Part shown: in pieces, positions 1 to 5,434 of the stretch
How positions within the stretch are numbered: the stretch's first letter is position 1
Layout of the letters: the number at the start of each line of letters is the position of its first letter
Assembly (NCBI GenBank): GCA_013331535.1
Contig: DUGF01000093.1
Coordinates: 3,963-9,875, forward strand
From: Microcaldota archaeon
Lineage (GTDB): Archaea > Micrarchaeota > Micrarchaeia > Anstonellales > Bilamarchaeaceae
Direction: 5' to 3'
Length of the DNA stretch: 5,913 bases
Made by a program: the position numbers and the translations under genes
The notes under the pieces: model-generated
The model's database searches: none
Told to the model about the DNA's origin: nothing
Seen by the model: only the letters and a program-made list of their open reading frames with translations

Positions 1-70
1 AAGGATCGTTTTCTTTGGTGAGGACAACTTCTGGAATTTTGTCCTAAAACAGGGTGAACCGTATGCGTGA
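1..70 (+). CDS. C-terminal tail of a probable MNT-type nucleotidyltransferase (5' end outside window)
   Basis: Frame 2 is open from the window edge to a TGA at 68-70 and encodes a 22-residue tail that includes FWNFVLKQGEPYA. A phenylalanine- and tryptophan-rich stretch followed by a 'hydrophobic-x-x-x-Gly-x-x-Tyr' ending is common at the C-terminus of small minimal nucleotidyltransferases. The MNT at 2224-2619 in this window has a comparable segment (VFKEGKPIYE). The stop overlaps the ATG of the HEPN gene at 63 by 8 nt, the same overlap seen in the second MNT/HEPN pair here, so gene order also supports the call. The catalytic GSX10DXD part would lie upstream and cannot be seen. The identification is therefore inference from a short tail and from context. 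Confidence 0.5.
   Translation, partial: RIVFFGEDNFWNFVLKQGEPYA
53..57 (+). promoter_or_regulatory. Shine-Dalgarno-like site deciding the HEPN start
   Basis: GGTGA lies about 5 nt before ATG 63, inside the end of the upstream reading frame. It favours ATG 63 over the GTG at 54, which would overlap the site itself, and suggests translational coupling within a two-gene transcript. Confidence 0.5.
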
Positions 71-563
71 CAGACTGGATAAATGCTTTGAGGGAACAAG
101 AGAATCCCCGCCAAGACTGATTCAAAAGAATCCAAACATTGAATTGGCGGAAGAACATCTGGATAAAGCCGAGAATAATATTGCCGCGCTTGAAGTAATG
201 TTTCAGAATAAATTCTTTGATTGGGCCATTGTAACTGCATATTATTCCATGTATCACGCAACTCTGGCTGCATTATGGCTGATTGGTATTGATGCAAGGT
301 CGCATGAATGTGCCGTACTTGCTTTCGAAAGATTCTATGCAAAGAAAGGCAGGGTTGAGAACAAATATGTGGAATATCTCCATCGTGCAAAGGATTTGAG
401 TGAAAAATACGCAGAAACACTGGAAAAGGTAAGGACGTTAAGAGTGCAGGCATCATACGGTATTGGTGAGATAAAATCCGTAGATGCGATATTCGTCAGA
501 ACACAGGCAAAGGATTTCGTTGCTGCGATCCGGCAGATTATTCATGAAGCAAAAGGGCTCTAA
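63..563 (+). CDS. HEPN domain protein (UPF0332-like), partner of an MNT nucleotidyltransferase
   Basis: The protein is 166 residues from ATG 63. I prefer this start to the in-frame GTG at 54 because a Shine-Dalgarno-like GGTGA lies at 53-57, about 5 nt before the ATG. The fold is predicted all-helical. A long helix at about residues 28-48 is followed by the characteristic HEPN helix with AYYSMYHA (59-66) and a late helix containing RVQASY (127-132). This R-x-x-A-x-Y arrangement is typical of the UPF0332/PF05168 branch. The RX4-6H ribonuclease motif of HepT-type HEPN toxins is not present at this position. Such proteins usually form a complex with a small nucleotidyltransferase encoded just upstream, which matches the 8-nt overlap with the preceding reading frame. 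The role may be toxin-antitoxin or nucleotide-related regulation; without the RX4-6H motif, RNase activity should not be assumed. The start is acidic and basic mixed, with no signal peptide or membrane segment. Confidence 0.8.
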   Translation: MRDRLDKCFEGTRESPPRLIQKNPNIELAEEHLDKAENNIAALEVMFQNKFFDWAIVTAYYSMYHATLAALWLIGIDARSHECAVLAFERFYAKKGRVENKYVEYLHRAKDLSEKYAETLEKVRTLRVQASYGIGEIKSVDAIFVRTQAKDFVAAIRQIIHEAKGL

Positions 564-598
564 TTACGGCGCATCAAAGAGCGGTTCAAAAACCAACC

Positions 599-607
599 TT
601 TTAATTT
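599..607 (+). promoter_or_regulatory. Possible TATA box of carA
   Basis: TTTTAATTT is the best AT-rich element in the 75-nt gap between the HEPN gene and carA, and an A-rich stretch (AAAAACC, 588-594) lies just upstream where a BRE would be. A start about 26 nt downstream would leave a leader of roughly 10 nt before ATG 639. No Shine-Dalgarno site precedes carA, which fits a very short or absent leader. The match is weak. Confidence 0.35.
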
Positions 608-638
608 CCTTCCCTCTCATAATTAATTTCTGATTCTA

Positions 639-1718
639 ATGGGTGTCAATAACGAAAAGCGAGCAGTCCTTATCCTGAAAGACGGTACTATAATCCATGG
701 TAAAGGATTCGGCGCACTCGGAACTGCGATCGGGGAATTGGTTTTCACCACATCTATGCAAGGATACCAAGAAGCCCTTACGGACCCGAGTTATGCAGGT
801 CAAATCCTTATGATGACCTACCCGTTAATCGGGAATTACGGAATAAACAAAACCGATTTTGAAAGCGATAAAATTCAGGCGGAAGGTTTCGTGGTAAGAC
901 AGCCAAGCGATTTACATTCGGACCGGGATGCAACGAAATCCCTGAATGAATTCCTGAAAGAACACAACAAGCCTGGAATCTATGGAATTGACACGCGCGC
1001 TTTAACGCGCAAGGTTAGAAATTTTGGAGTTATGCCAGCGACCTTGATTACCTATGTTGGAGAACTGCCCGCAGAATCGATGAGCTCGGCTCTCAACTAC
1101 AATTATTCAGCAATAAATTTCGTTGAAAAAGTATCAACAAAGAAACCACTCACATTTGGTGATGGCGGAACCAGCCAGCGCACAGTCGTGTTGATAGATT
1201 ACGGGGTGAAATTGTCAATCATCCGGGAACTGGTCACACGAAATCTCAAGGTAGTAGTCGTGCCGCACGATGCGACTGCAAAACAGATTAAGTCTTTTGA
1301 GCCGCACGGAATATTATTATCAAACGGTCCAGGCGACCCTGCAATCCTTACAGACCAACACAAAACAATTCGCGAACTAGTTAATTACCCGATTTTCGGA
1401 ATCTGCCTCGGTCATCAATTAATCGCCCATGCATTCGGAGGGGATACCTATAAGCTAAAATTCGGTCATCGCGGTTCAAATCATCCGGTTTTAGACAAGG
1501 TTCGCAATCGTCTTGTCATCACAACCCAAAACCATGGCTATGCAATAAAAAACATGCCAAAAGATTTCGAAGTCACGCACGAGCATGCAAACGATGGAAC
1601 GATTGAAGGAATCCACCACAAGGGAAAGCCTATTTTCTCAGTGCAATACCATCCAGAGGCATCAGCAGGTCCGCATGACTCGAAATTCCTGTTTGACGAG
1701 TTTGTGAAAATACTATGA
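639..1718 (+). CDS. carA: Carbamoyl-phosphate synthase small (glutaminase) subunit
   Basis: CarA hydrolyses glutamine and passes ammonia to CarB, which makes carbamoyl phosphate for pyrimidine and arginine synthesis in the cytoplasm. The 359-residue protein has the CarA-specific N-terminal domain (about 8-140), with the expected GELVFTTSMQGYQEALTDPS, TYPLIGNYG and GIDTRALTR motifs. The class I glutamine amidotransferase domain follows (about 180-359). Its elements are SNGPGDP, the nucleophile Cys256 in GICLGHQ, the TQNHGYAI segment, and the His338/Glu340 pair in QYHPEAS, so the catalytic triad is complete. The length is normal for archaeal CarA. ATG 639 is used; there is no Shine-Dalgarno site upstream. 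carB, often adjacent, is not in this window: the next gene downstream is on the opposite strand and its terminal stop codon overlaps the carA end by 6 bp. Confidence 0.97.
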   Translation: MGVNNEKRAVLILKDGTIIHGKGFGALGTAIGELVFTTSMQGYQEALTDPSYAGQILMMTYPLIGNYGINKTDFESDKIQAEGFVVRQPSDLHSDRDATKSLNEFLKEHNKPGIYGIDTRALTRKVRNFGVMPATLITYVGELPAESMSSALNYNYSAINFVEKVSTKKPLTFGDGGTSQRTVVLIDYGVKLSIIRELVTRNLKVVVVPHDATAKQIKSFEPHGILLSNGPGDPAILTDQHKTIRELVNYPIFGICLGHQLIAHAFGGDTYKLKFGHRGSNHPVLDKVRNRLVITTQNHGYAIKNMPKDFEVTHEHANDGTIEGIHHKGKPIFSVQYHPEASAGPHDSKFLFDEFVKIL

Positions 1719-1724
1719 AAGGGC

Positions 1725-1730
1725 TTTTTT
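1725..1730 (+). terminator. Oligo-T tract after carA
   Basis: A TTTTTT run lies 7 nt past the carA TGA. Archaeal RNA polymerase commonly terminates at such U-tracts without a hairpin. The run lies inside the 3' end of the convergent hepT remnant, so it may instead simply reflect lysine codons on the other strand. Confidence 0.35.
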
Positions 1731-1873
1731 GGCTTCGTTCAAGAAATCGTCAATAGTATGTATTTTCCTTAATAACTTCTTCACGTCATCAGGGCTTATA
1801 TTGTAATATTCGTGTGATATAAGGTTTCTGTATCTGACAAGTTTCTTCATTTCCTCGCAAGTGCTTTCTTTGA

Positions 1874-1927
1874 TTCACAAATTGTGGGTCGGATACCCCG
1901 CTGCTTGCAGCGACCACAATTTGTGAA
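1874..1927. repeat. Hairpin A of the tandem palindromic insertion in hepT
   Basis: The left arm at 1874-1891 (TTCACAAATTGTGGGTCG) pairs with the right arm at 1911-1927 (CGACCACAATTTGTGAA) over 17 bp with one bulged G. The 19-nt interior holds ATACCCC (1893-1899) and CTGCTTGCAG (1901-1910). A competing smaller palindrome, CGCTGC-TT-GCAGCG, spans 1899-1912. The TGA that truncates hepT lies in the outer arm (1875-1877, minus strand). The interior matches that of hairpin B, but the arms do not. Confidence 0.9.
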
Positions 1928-1929
1928 GT

Positions 1930-1983
1930 TGTGACCGAATGAGGTATACCCCATCTGCTTGCAGTGGGGTCTCTTCGGTCACA
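1930..1983. repeat. Hairpin B of the tandem palindromic insertion in hepT
   Basis: TGTGACCGAA (1930-1939) pairs with TTCGGTCACA (1974-1983). GAG (1941-1943) pairs with CTC (1971-1973), and ACCCCA (1948-1953) pairs with TGGGGT (1965-1970). The stem is about 19 bp with a bulged T and a bulged GTAT, and the loop contains CTGC-TT-GCAG (1955-1964). The right arm coincides with hepT codons for Asn-Val-Thr-Glu, so this arm may be original host sequence and the left arm its inverted copy. Hairpin B starts 2 nt after the end of hairpin A. Confidence 0.9.
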
Positions 1984-2223
1984 TTGATTATTTTTGCTTT
2001 TTTCAGGATATCAAACGAGTCATTGTAACTTCCTGGAATTTGAAGTCTAAACAAAGAGATAAGTTCCTCAGCAAGGTCTATTGAACGATTTATTGACTGA
2101 AATACGGACATGCACCCGGCATCAAATCTTATCCTGTCATTGAATACTTCTCCGTCTTTGAAGCGCTCTTCTGAATCTGTGAGATTTTGTTCTATCCCTT
2201 TTATTATTGCGGCTATCCGTTCC

Positions 2224-2619
2224 TTATCCATGTTTTCTTTTCCCTCTCAATATCGCATTGTAAATCCTATCAAGTCCGGGTTTCATGTCCAGATATTCGC
2301 TTATTGTTTTTGAGATGATATGCGACACCAGATGCCGGTCCTTTTCATAGATGGGTTTGCCCTCTTTAAAGACTCTGTAGCGTATCTGAATCGGCAATCT
2401 GTAAAAATTAACCAGGTCAATCCCGGGACTGGCAGCTCCGAACATTTCTATGATTTTACCCATGCCTGGCTTTTCTTTTTCAGGAATTATACATATGTCT
2501 ATATCTGATTTTGCATTTTGTTGCCCTCTTGCGACAGATCCGAATAAGTAGATTGCAAGCACTCCTTTTCTTTTTTTTGCTTGTTTTGCCAAGTTCCTGA
2601 GCTCGTTTTGAAACTGCAT
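2224..2619 (-). CDS. mntA: MNT-type nucleotidyltransferase, probable antitoxin of HepT
   Basis: The 131-residue protein has the minimal nucleotidyltransferase fold. FGSVARG and SDIDI give GSX10DXD, with Gly27-Ser28 and metal-binding Asp39 and Asp41. Asp68 in GIDLV is the likely third acidic residue. In studied MntA-HepT systems this enzyme transfers AMP from ATP to a tyrosine of the HEPN toxin and so blocks its RNase activity; that role here is inferred from the family and from the adjacent hepT. All catalytic residues are present, so the antitoxin looks functional although its toxin gene is broken. It has a longer C-terminal tail (about residues 94-131) of helical, basic character. ATG 2619 is preceded by GGAGG nine nt upstream. 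It overlaps hepT by 8 nt and diverges from the CorA-like gene. Confidence 0.9.
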   Translation of the reverse strand: MQFQNELRNLAKQAKKRKGVLAIYLFGSVARGQQNAKSDIDICIIPEKEKPGMGKIIEMFGAASPGIDLVNFYRLPIQIRYRVFKEGKPIYEKDRHLVSHIISKTISEYLDMKPGLDRIYNAILRGKRKHG

Positions 2620-2628
2620 ATGTGGTTT

Positions 2629-2633
2629 CCTCC
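2629..2633 (-). promoter_or_regulatory. Ribosome binding site of mntA
   Basis: GGAGG (minus strand) ends 9 nt before ATG 2619, the strongest Shine-Dalgarno match in the window. It implies a leadered transcript starting upstream of it, which conflicts with transcription initiating at ATG 2619 from the box at 2641-2648. Confidence 0.55.
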
Positions 2634-2640
2634 AGCAACC

Positions 2641-2648
2641 TATTTATA
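2641..2648. promoter_or_regulatory. Central TATA-like box between divergent mntA and CorA-like genes
   Basis: TATTTATA reads TATAAATA on the minus strand. Its centre lies 26.5 nt before the CorA-like ATG (2671) and 25.5 nt before the mntA ATG (2619). Archaeal TATA boxes centre about 26-27 nt before the transcription start, so it fits a leaderless CorA-like mRNA very well. It could also serve mntA, though mntA has its own ribosome site. Confidence 0.55.
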
Positions 2649-2670
2649 CCTTGTTGTCGTTTTCTCCCGC

Positions 2671-3780
2671 ATGGTAAGGCATACTCTGGGCAAGAAGCTC
2701 AAGCTCAAAGACCAGCACGCACTGGTTCTCGCCGTAGAATCACAGGGATTCTGCGTTTCTCTTTTAGAAAATTCAGGCACTGAAAAACAGGAAGCAAGAA
2801 GCGTTGCTGAGTTTACGGATTTAGTTGACAAGGCATCTGTTTCATGGGTTGATTTTGTAGCCGTGGATTTGCATAAGGAAGTGGAATCTATTGCCTCAAC
2901 AATGGGGTTTAGCAAGCAGCTTGTTCGTGGTCTGCTGAACAACAAACGTGGTTCTTATATAGATAATGATTCAGAACTCGGAATTCTCATCCCAGCAGTA
3001 ATCGTAAATCGTTTTGATGTTAAGGTTAATCCACTTCTAATTCTTATAAAAAACAATCTTGTATTCACGCTTCATGGAACAGAAGTTCGGAGATTTTTCC
3101 ACTTGAGACGATATGCGGAAACATTCATGAAAAAAATAAAAGTAGATGAACCTGCAGCGGACAAGGTTACGAAAATTCTTATCAGGATTGTTGACGAAAA
3201 CAACGGAAGGAATTTTGATCACTTAAGGGAAATCGAAGAAAACGGAGACCAGTTGAGTCAAATCCTCGCAGACCCAAAAACCCCGCGCGGGGTAATCGGC
3301 CCGAAAATTCATCAGATGAAACATGCGCTTATAGTCTATCTGGGTTCTTTGTGGAGCACTCTCGATGTGTTGAACTCCCTTCGTTACGGTGATCCGTTGC
3401 TACTCACAGACGAGGATCGTCTTTTAGACCAGCTTGACGCGTTGAGCAGTGAGGTAAATACCCATATTGGACTCGCAGAGCATCTTAGCGAGGTTTTGGC
3501 AAGCGGTTTGGAAGTCCTTCAGAGTATATACAATAACCAGCTTCAGGTTTTGAACAACAAGCTCGCGATGGTTGTAACTTATCTTACTATAATTGGTACA
3601 GCGGTTCTTGTTCCAAATACGATTGCAACTGTGATGAGCAGTTCTGCATTTGCTTTAGGTCCACAGGATGCAGGCTGGTATCTTGCGTTTCTGACGATTT
3701 CAACAATTATTGCGATAGCTGTTTCTTATATATGGGTCAAGAAAATGGGTTGGATTCCGCAGAAGCCGGATGAAGGATAA
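2671..3780 (+). CDS. CorA-family (2-TM) divalent cation transporter lacking the GMN motif
   Basis: The protein is 369 residues from ATG 2671. I chose this start because a TATA-like box lies 26 nt upstream and because sequence between an in-frame TTG at 2581 and 2671 would overlap mntA. A cytoplasmic N-terminal alpha/beta domain (about 1-150) and a long helical stalk (about 160-295) lead into two membrane helices close to the C-terminus (about 299-321 and 337-356). A short basic tail follows (VKKMGWIPQKP). This is the CorA architecture, which transports Mg2+ or related cations as a homopentamer. At the end of the first helix, where classical CorA has Y-GMN-F, this protein has VPNTIATVMSSSAF (314-327), so GMN is replaced by roughly SSA. 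VPNTIAT resembles archaeal CorA-like proteins as far as I recall. Ion specificity therefore cannot be inferred from the family. Confidence 0.85.
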   Translation: MVRHTLGKKLKLKDQHALVLAVESQGFCVSLLENSGTEKQEARSVAEFTDLVDKASVSWVDFVAVDLHKEVESIASTMGFSKQLVRGLLNNKRGSYIDNDSELGILIPAVIVNRFDVKVNPLLILIKNNLVFTLHGTEVRRFFHLRRYAETFMKKIKVDEPAADKVTKILIRIVDENNGRNFDHLREIEENGDQLSQILADPKTPRGVIGPKIHQMKHALIVYLGSLWSTLDVLNSLRYGDPLLLTDEDRLLDQLDALSSEVNTHIGLAEHLSEVLASGLEVLQSIYNNQLQVLNNKLAMVVTYLTIIGTAVLVPNTIATVMSSSAFALGPQDAGWYLAFLTISTIIAIAVSYIWVKKMGWIPQKPDEG

Positions 3781-3787
3781 GAGGCTG

Positions 3788-3796
3788 TTTTTATTT
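3788..3796 (+). promoter_or_regulatory. TATA-like/oligo-T element before the gene at 3820
   Basis: TTTTTATTT is centred near 3792, about 27 nt before ATG 3820, the spacing expected for a leaderless archaeal transcript. The same T-rich tract, 8 nt after the CorA-like stop, could also terminate that upstream transcript. Confidence 0.4.
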
Positions 3797-3819
3797 GTTA
3801 TGGTCAAATATAGTTTGGT

Positions 3820-4509
3820 ATGGCTGTTATTTCTAATCCGAATAGGGTTAAAGCTGCAAAACAACCTGTAAAAAGAATACCGGACAAAAATCGGCACAGG
3901 CTTGCAAATGCCCATTCCGCAAAGCTCCCGATTGCAGAATAACCCCTTGGCGCAAAAAGAGAATTGTTAGCACGGGAGATTATTGACGCGATTAAGAAGG
4001 AAATAATTGAGGGACGCACACCTGGCCTTGACGAGTTAATGGAAGTATTGGAAACCAGATTCCCTGGTACGAGACTTACTATTCCATGGATAGGCCTGCA
4101 AAGAGCACAGGCAAGAGAAGAACTTGGAATAACTGAGAAAATGGACGATGTAACGCTCGGAATTGCCATTAAACCCAGGACAGGACTGCGAGGAAAAGAA
4201 CCAGTAAAACCAGCAAGAATAGAAACTGAAGAAGAGCTTTCGGGCAACGTTATTACTATTGTCAGAGCAGGGGTAGTTGTAAGCGTTGCCATCGGAAAAC
4301 CGGCAGACATGGCAGTTGAGGAGGAAGGAGGAATCATACTGTTTGCCCGTATGCTGGTCGAAAAATACCAGTGGCTGAAGCTTCCGCAATTTCTTCCGGC
4401 ATTAGCGGATCTTCTTTCCAGAAAATATCCGTACAATGGAGCGCGATCATTTTGGAAATATGAAGATAAGCCCATACAATGCAAAGCGTTATGCTGGACT
4501 GGAACATGA
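3820..4509 (+). pseudogene. Hypothetical protein interrupted by an in-frame TAA
   Basis: I do not recognise the family. ATG 3820 opens 40 codons of a strongly basic segment that end at TAA 3940-3942. The same frame continues without a further stop to TGA 4507-4509, and the larger open part runs 3943-4509. That part has a likely TTG start at 3964 with no good ribosome site, so a product of 181 residues without the basic N-terminus is possible. It contains a helix-rich stretch (AREIIDAIKKEIIEG), a segment ending IGLQRAQAREELG that may be helix-turn-helix-like, a beta-rich section (VITIVRAGVVVSVAIG) and further helices. The last about 20 residues, rich in Cys and Trp, look unlike the rest and may be out of the true frame. 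The shared frame and the TATA spacing before 3820 favour one broken gene over two, but a separate 40-residue peptide gene is possible. A sequencing error would also explain it. Confidence 0.5.
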
Positions 4510-5431
4510 TGTTAAAATAAGTGAAAAAGCAGATGAAGATAGTCGTAAAGGAGAAAGCGCAGAAGAGATCGAAGACAGGGTTGCGCAAAGCGAATTAGAT
4601 CTAACACTTGTGGAAAAATTAAAATCTGAAATCCGCTGGCTTCTGGAAAGAAGAAAGGGTTTTGAAATTCTATACGAACTCAGTAAGAGAAACCCCGGCG
4701 TGTTAATCAGCTCTGATGAGGTTTTAGAATGGATCGATGAAATCTCATCTTCTGACTCAGCTCTACGAGACCAAAGGGATGCCGAACTAGATGATCAGGA
4801 GTTAAGAAACAAAGTTGCAGAAGAAGTCGCAAGAGGCGGACTGGACGGATTAAGGAAAATAATCACGGCTGCACTGGAAGCAGAGATAAAAGCAGACCCA
4901 CGAGTAGCATTTCTAAGCATATATGCGAGTAGAATAAGTAGAAGATTGGGACTGGACATTTCAACAGGCCGGGTTGAGATTTTTCTTGGCAGATACGTTA
5001 GCCAGGATGTACAAGTGCTTAGAGAAAAAGCGCTGCGAGGTGCTGCCGCAGTTCCTAAAATAGATGCAGCTGCAATTCCTAACATGGTCGGTGCACCCCA
5101 GGCGTCCCAATCAACCACGGCACAAAAACCTCCAAAAGTCAAAGGTTCGGATATCCGCAATGTCCCTAAAAAAGAGGCCAGAAAAAAATATGGTGCAGAA
5201 GTAATTTCATTTCTTAACTCCAGTAAAGAAAACTTGAATGCAAGATTTGAGGATATAGCCGCCCATGTAAATAATACCTTTGGCCTGGCGGGAAAGAACA
5301 GGGTAAGCAAGGGTTATGTGTATAATTTGTATTGGGGCCGTGCCAGTGAAGAACTTAAACGAAGGAGAACCGAGGCATTAGCTGCTAAAAGACTGGAACA
5401 AAACAAAGAAGAACCATGTCAGCAAGGTTAA
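4436..5431 (+). CDS. Hypothetical protein with C-terminal helix-turn-helix-like segment
   Basis: This is a 331-residue soluble protein of unknown family. It has no signal peptide or membrane helix. Residues 1-60 are highly charged, and 60-190 are mostly helical. An Ala/Pro/Gln-rich, probably disordered linker spans about 200-240. A basic C-terminal domain (249-308) includes FEDIAAHVNNTFGL and RVSKGYVYNLYWGRA, which resembles a helix-turn-helix with a YVY recognition-helix start, and a charged helical tail follows. DNA binding is an inference from that pattern only. ATG 4436 overlaps the preceding frame by 74 nt; ATG 4460 (MKISPYNAKRY, 323 residues) is an equally possible start. Neither has a ribosome site. 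The frame is open from 4406, so the gene may really be the continuation of the previous one through a +1 frameshift. It converges on pgk with 3 bp between stops. Confidence 0.6.
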   Translation: MERDHFGNMKISPYNAKRYAGLEHDVKISEKADEDSRKGESAEEIEDRVAQSELDLTLVEKLKSEIRWLLERRKGFEILYELSKRNPGVLISSDEVLEWIDEISSSDSALRDQRDAELDDQELRNKVAEEVARGGLDGLRKIITAALEAEIKADPRVAFLSIYASRISRRLGLDISTGRVEIFLGRYVSQDVQVLREKALRGAAAVPKIDAAAIPNMVGAPQASQSTTAQKPPKVKGSDIRNVPKKEARKKYGAEVISFLNSSKENLNARFEDIAAHVNNTFGLAGKNRVSKGYVYNLYWGRASEELKRRRTEALAAKRLEQNKEEPCQQG

Positions 5432-5434
5432 TTC

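Larger units (their letters stand above)
1713..2231 (-). pseudogene. hepT: HepT-type (DUF86) HEPN toxin gene interrupted by a hairpin insertion with in-frame TGA
   Basis: Read from ATG 2231, codons 1-87 match the N-terminal part of a DUF86/HepT protein: an opening KERI helix, FQSINRSIDLAEELI (44-58), IPGSYNDSF (65-73) and LKKAKII (76-82). About 35 foreign codons follow, including a TGA at codon 119 (1875-1877). The same frame then resumes as family sequence, with RNLISHEYY (135-143) and a C-terminal helix, to TAG at 1713-1715. R135, H140 and Y142 form the RX4HXY ribonuclease motif of HepT toxins. Without the insertion the protein would be about 137 residues, a normal family length. The product actually translated from ATG 2231 is 118 residues and lacks the catalytic site. 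The distal half could restart at Met128 to give about 45 residues, but there is no evidence that it does. The start overlaps the MNT stop by 8 nt, and GAGG (2243-2246) may be its ribosome site. It is either a recent pseudogene or, less likely, removed or read through in RNA. Confidence 0.85.

Noticed and set aside
993..1013. Inverted GCGCG...CGCGC near GIDTRALTR in carA
   Set aside because: It is explained by the codons of a conserved CarA motif (Thr-Arg-Ala-Leu-Thr-Arg).
1875..1877. TGA recoding (alternative genetic code or selenocysteine)
   Set aside because: TGA ends carA and the first MNT-like frame here, the residues before it are clearly insertion-derived, and no homologue position calls for a special residue.
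1874..1983. CRISPR array or attenuator reading of the two hairpins
   Set aside because: There are only two units, the repeated core is about 17 bp with no spacer between units, and the structure lies inside a coding frame rather than in a leader or array.
2581..2670. Upstream extension of the CorA-like gene to a TTG at 2581
   Set aside because: It would overlap the start of mntA by 39 bp, adds sequence unlike the family, and would place the start before the TATA-like box.
3281..3292. Perfect 12-bp palindrome CCCCGCGCGGGG
   Set aside because: It lies in the CorA-like coding frame (encoding part of KTPRGVIG), has no loop or T-tract, and lacks the CTGCTTGCAG core of the hepT hairpins. A chance GC-rich palindrome is the simplest view.
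3800..3871. Short hydrophobic frame starting at ATG 3800
   Set aside because: It is only 23 codons, in a different frame overlapping the ATG 3820 gene, with no ribosome site and no TATA-like box at the right distance.
4795..5310. Long minus-strand open frame opposite the second hypothetical gene
   Set aside because: It is antisense to a longer frame with a better protein-like composition; its Ser/Leu/Ala-rich sequence is typical of a reverse-strand shadow and it has no start signals.
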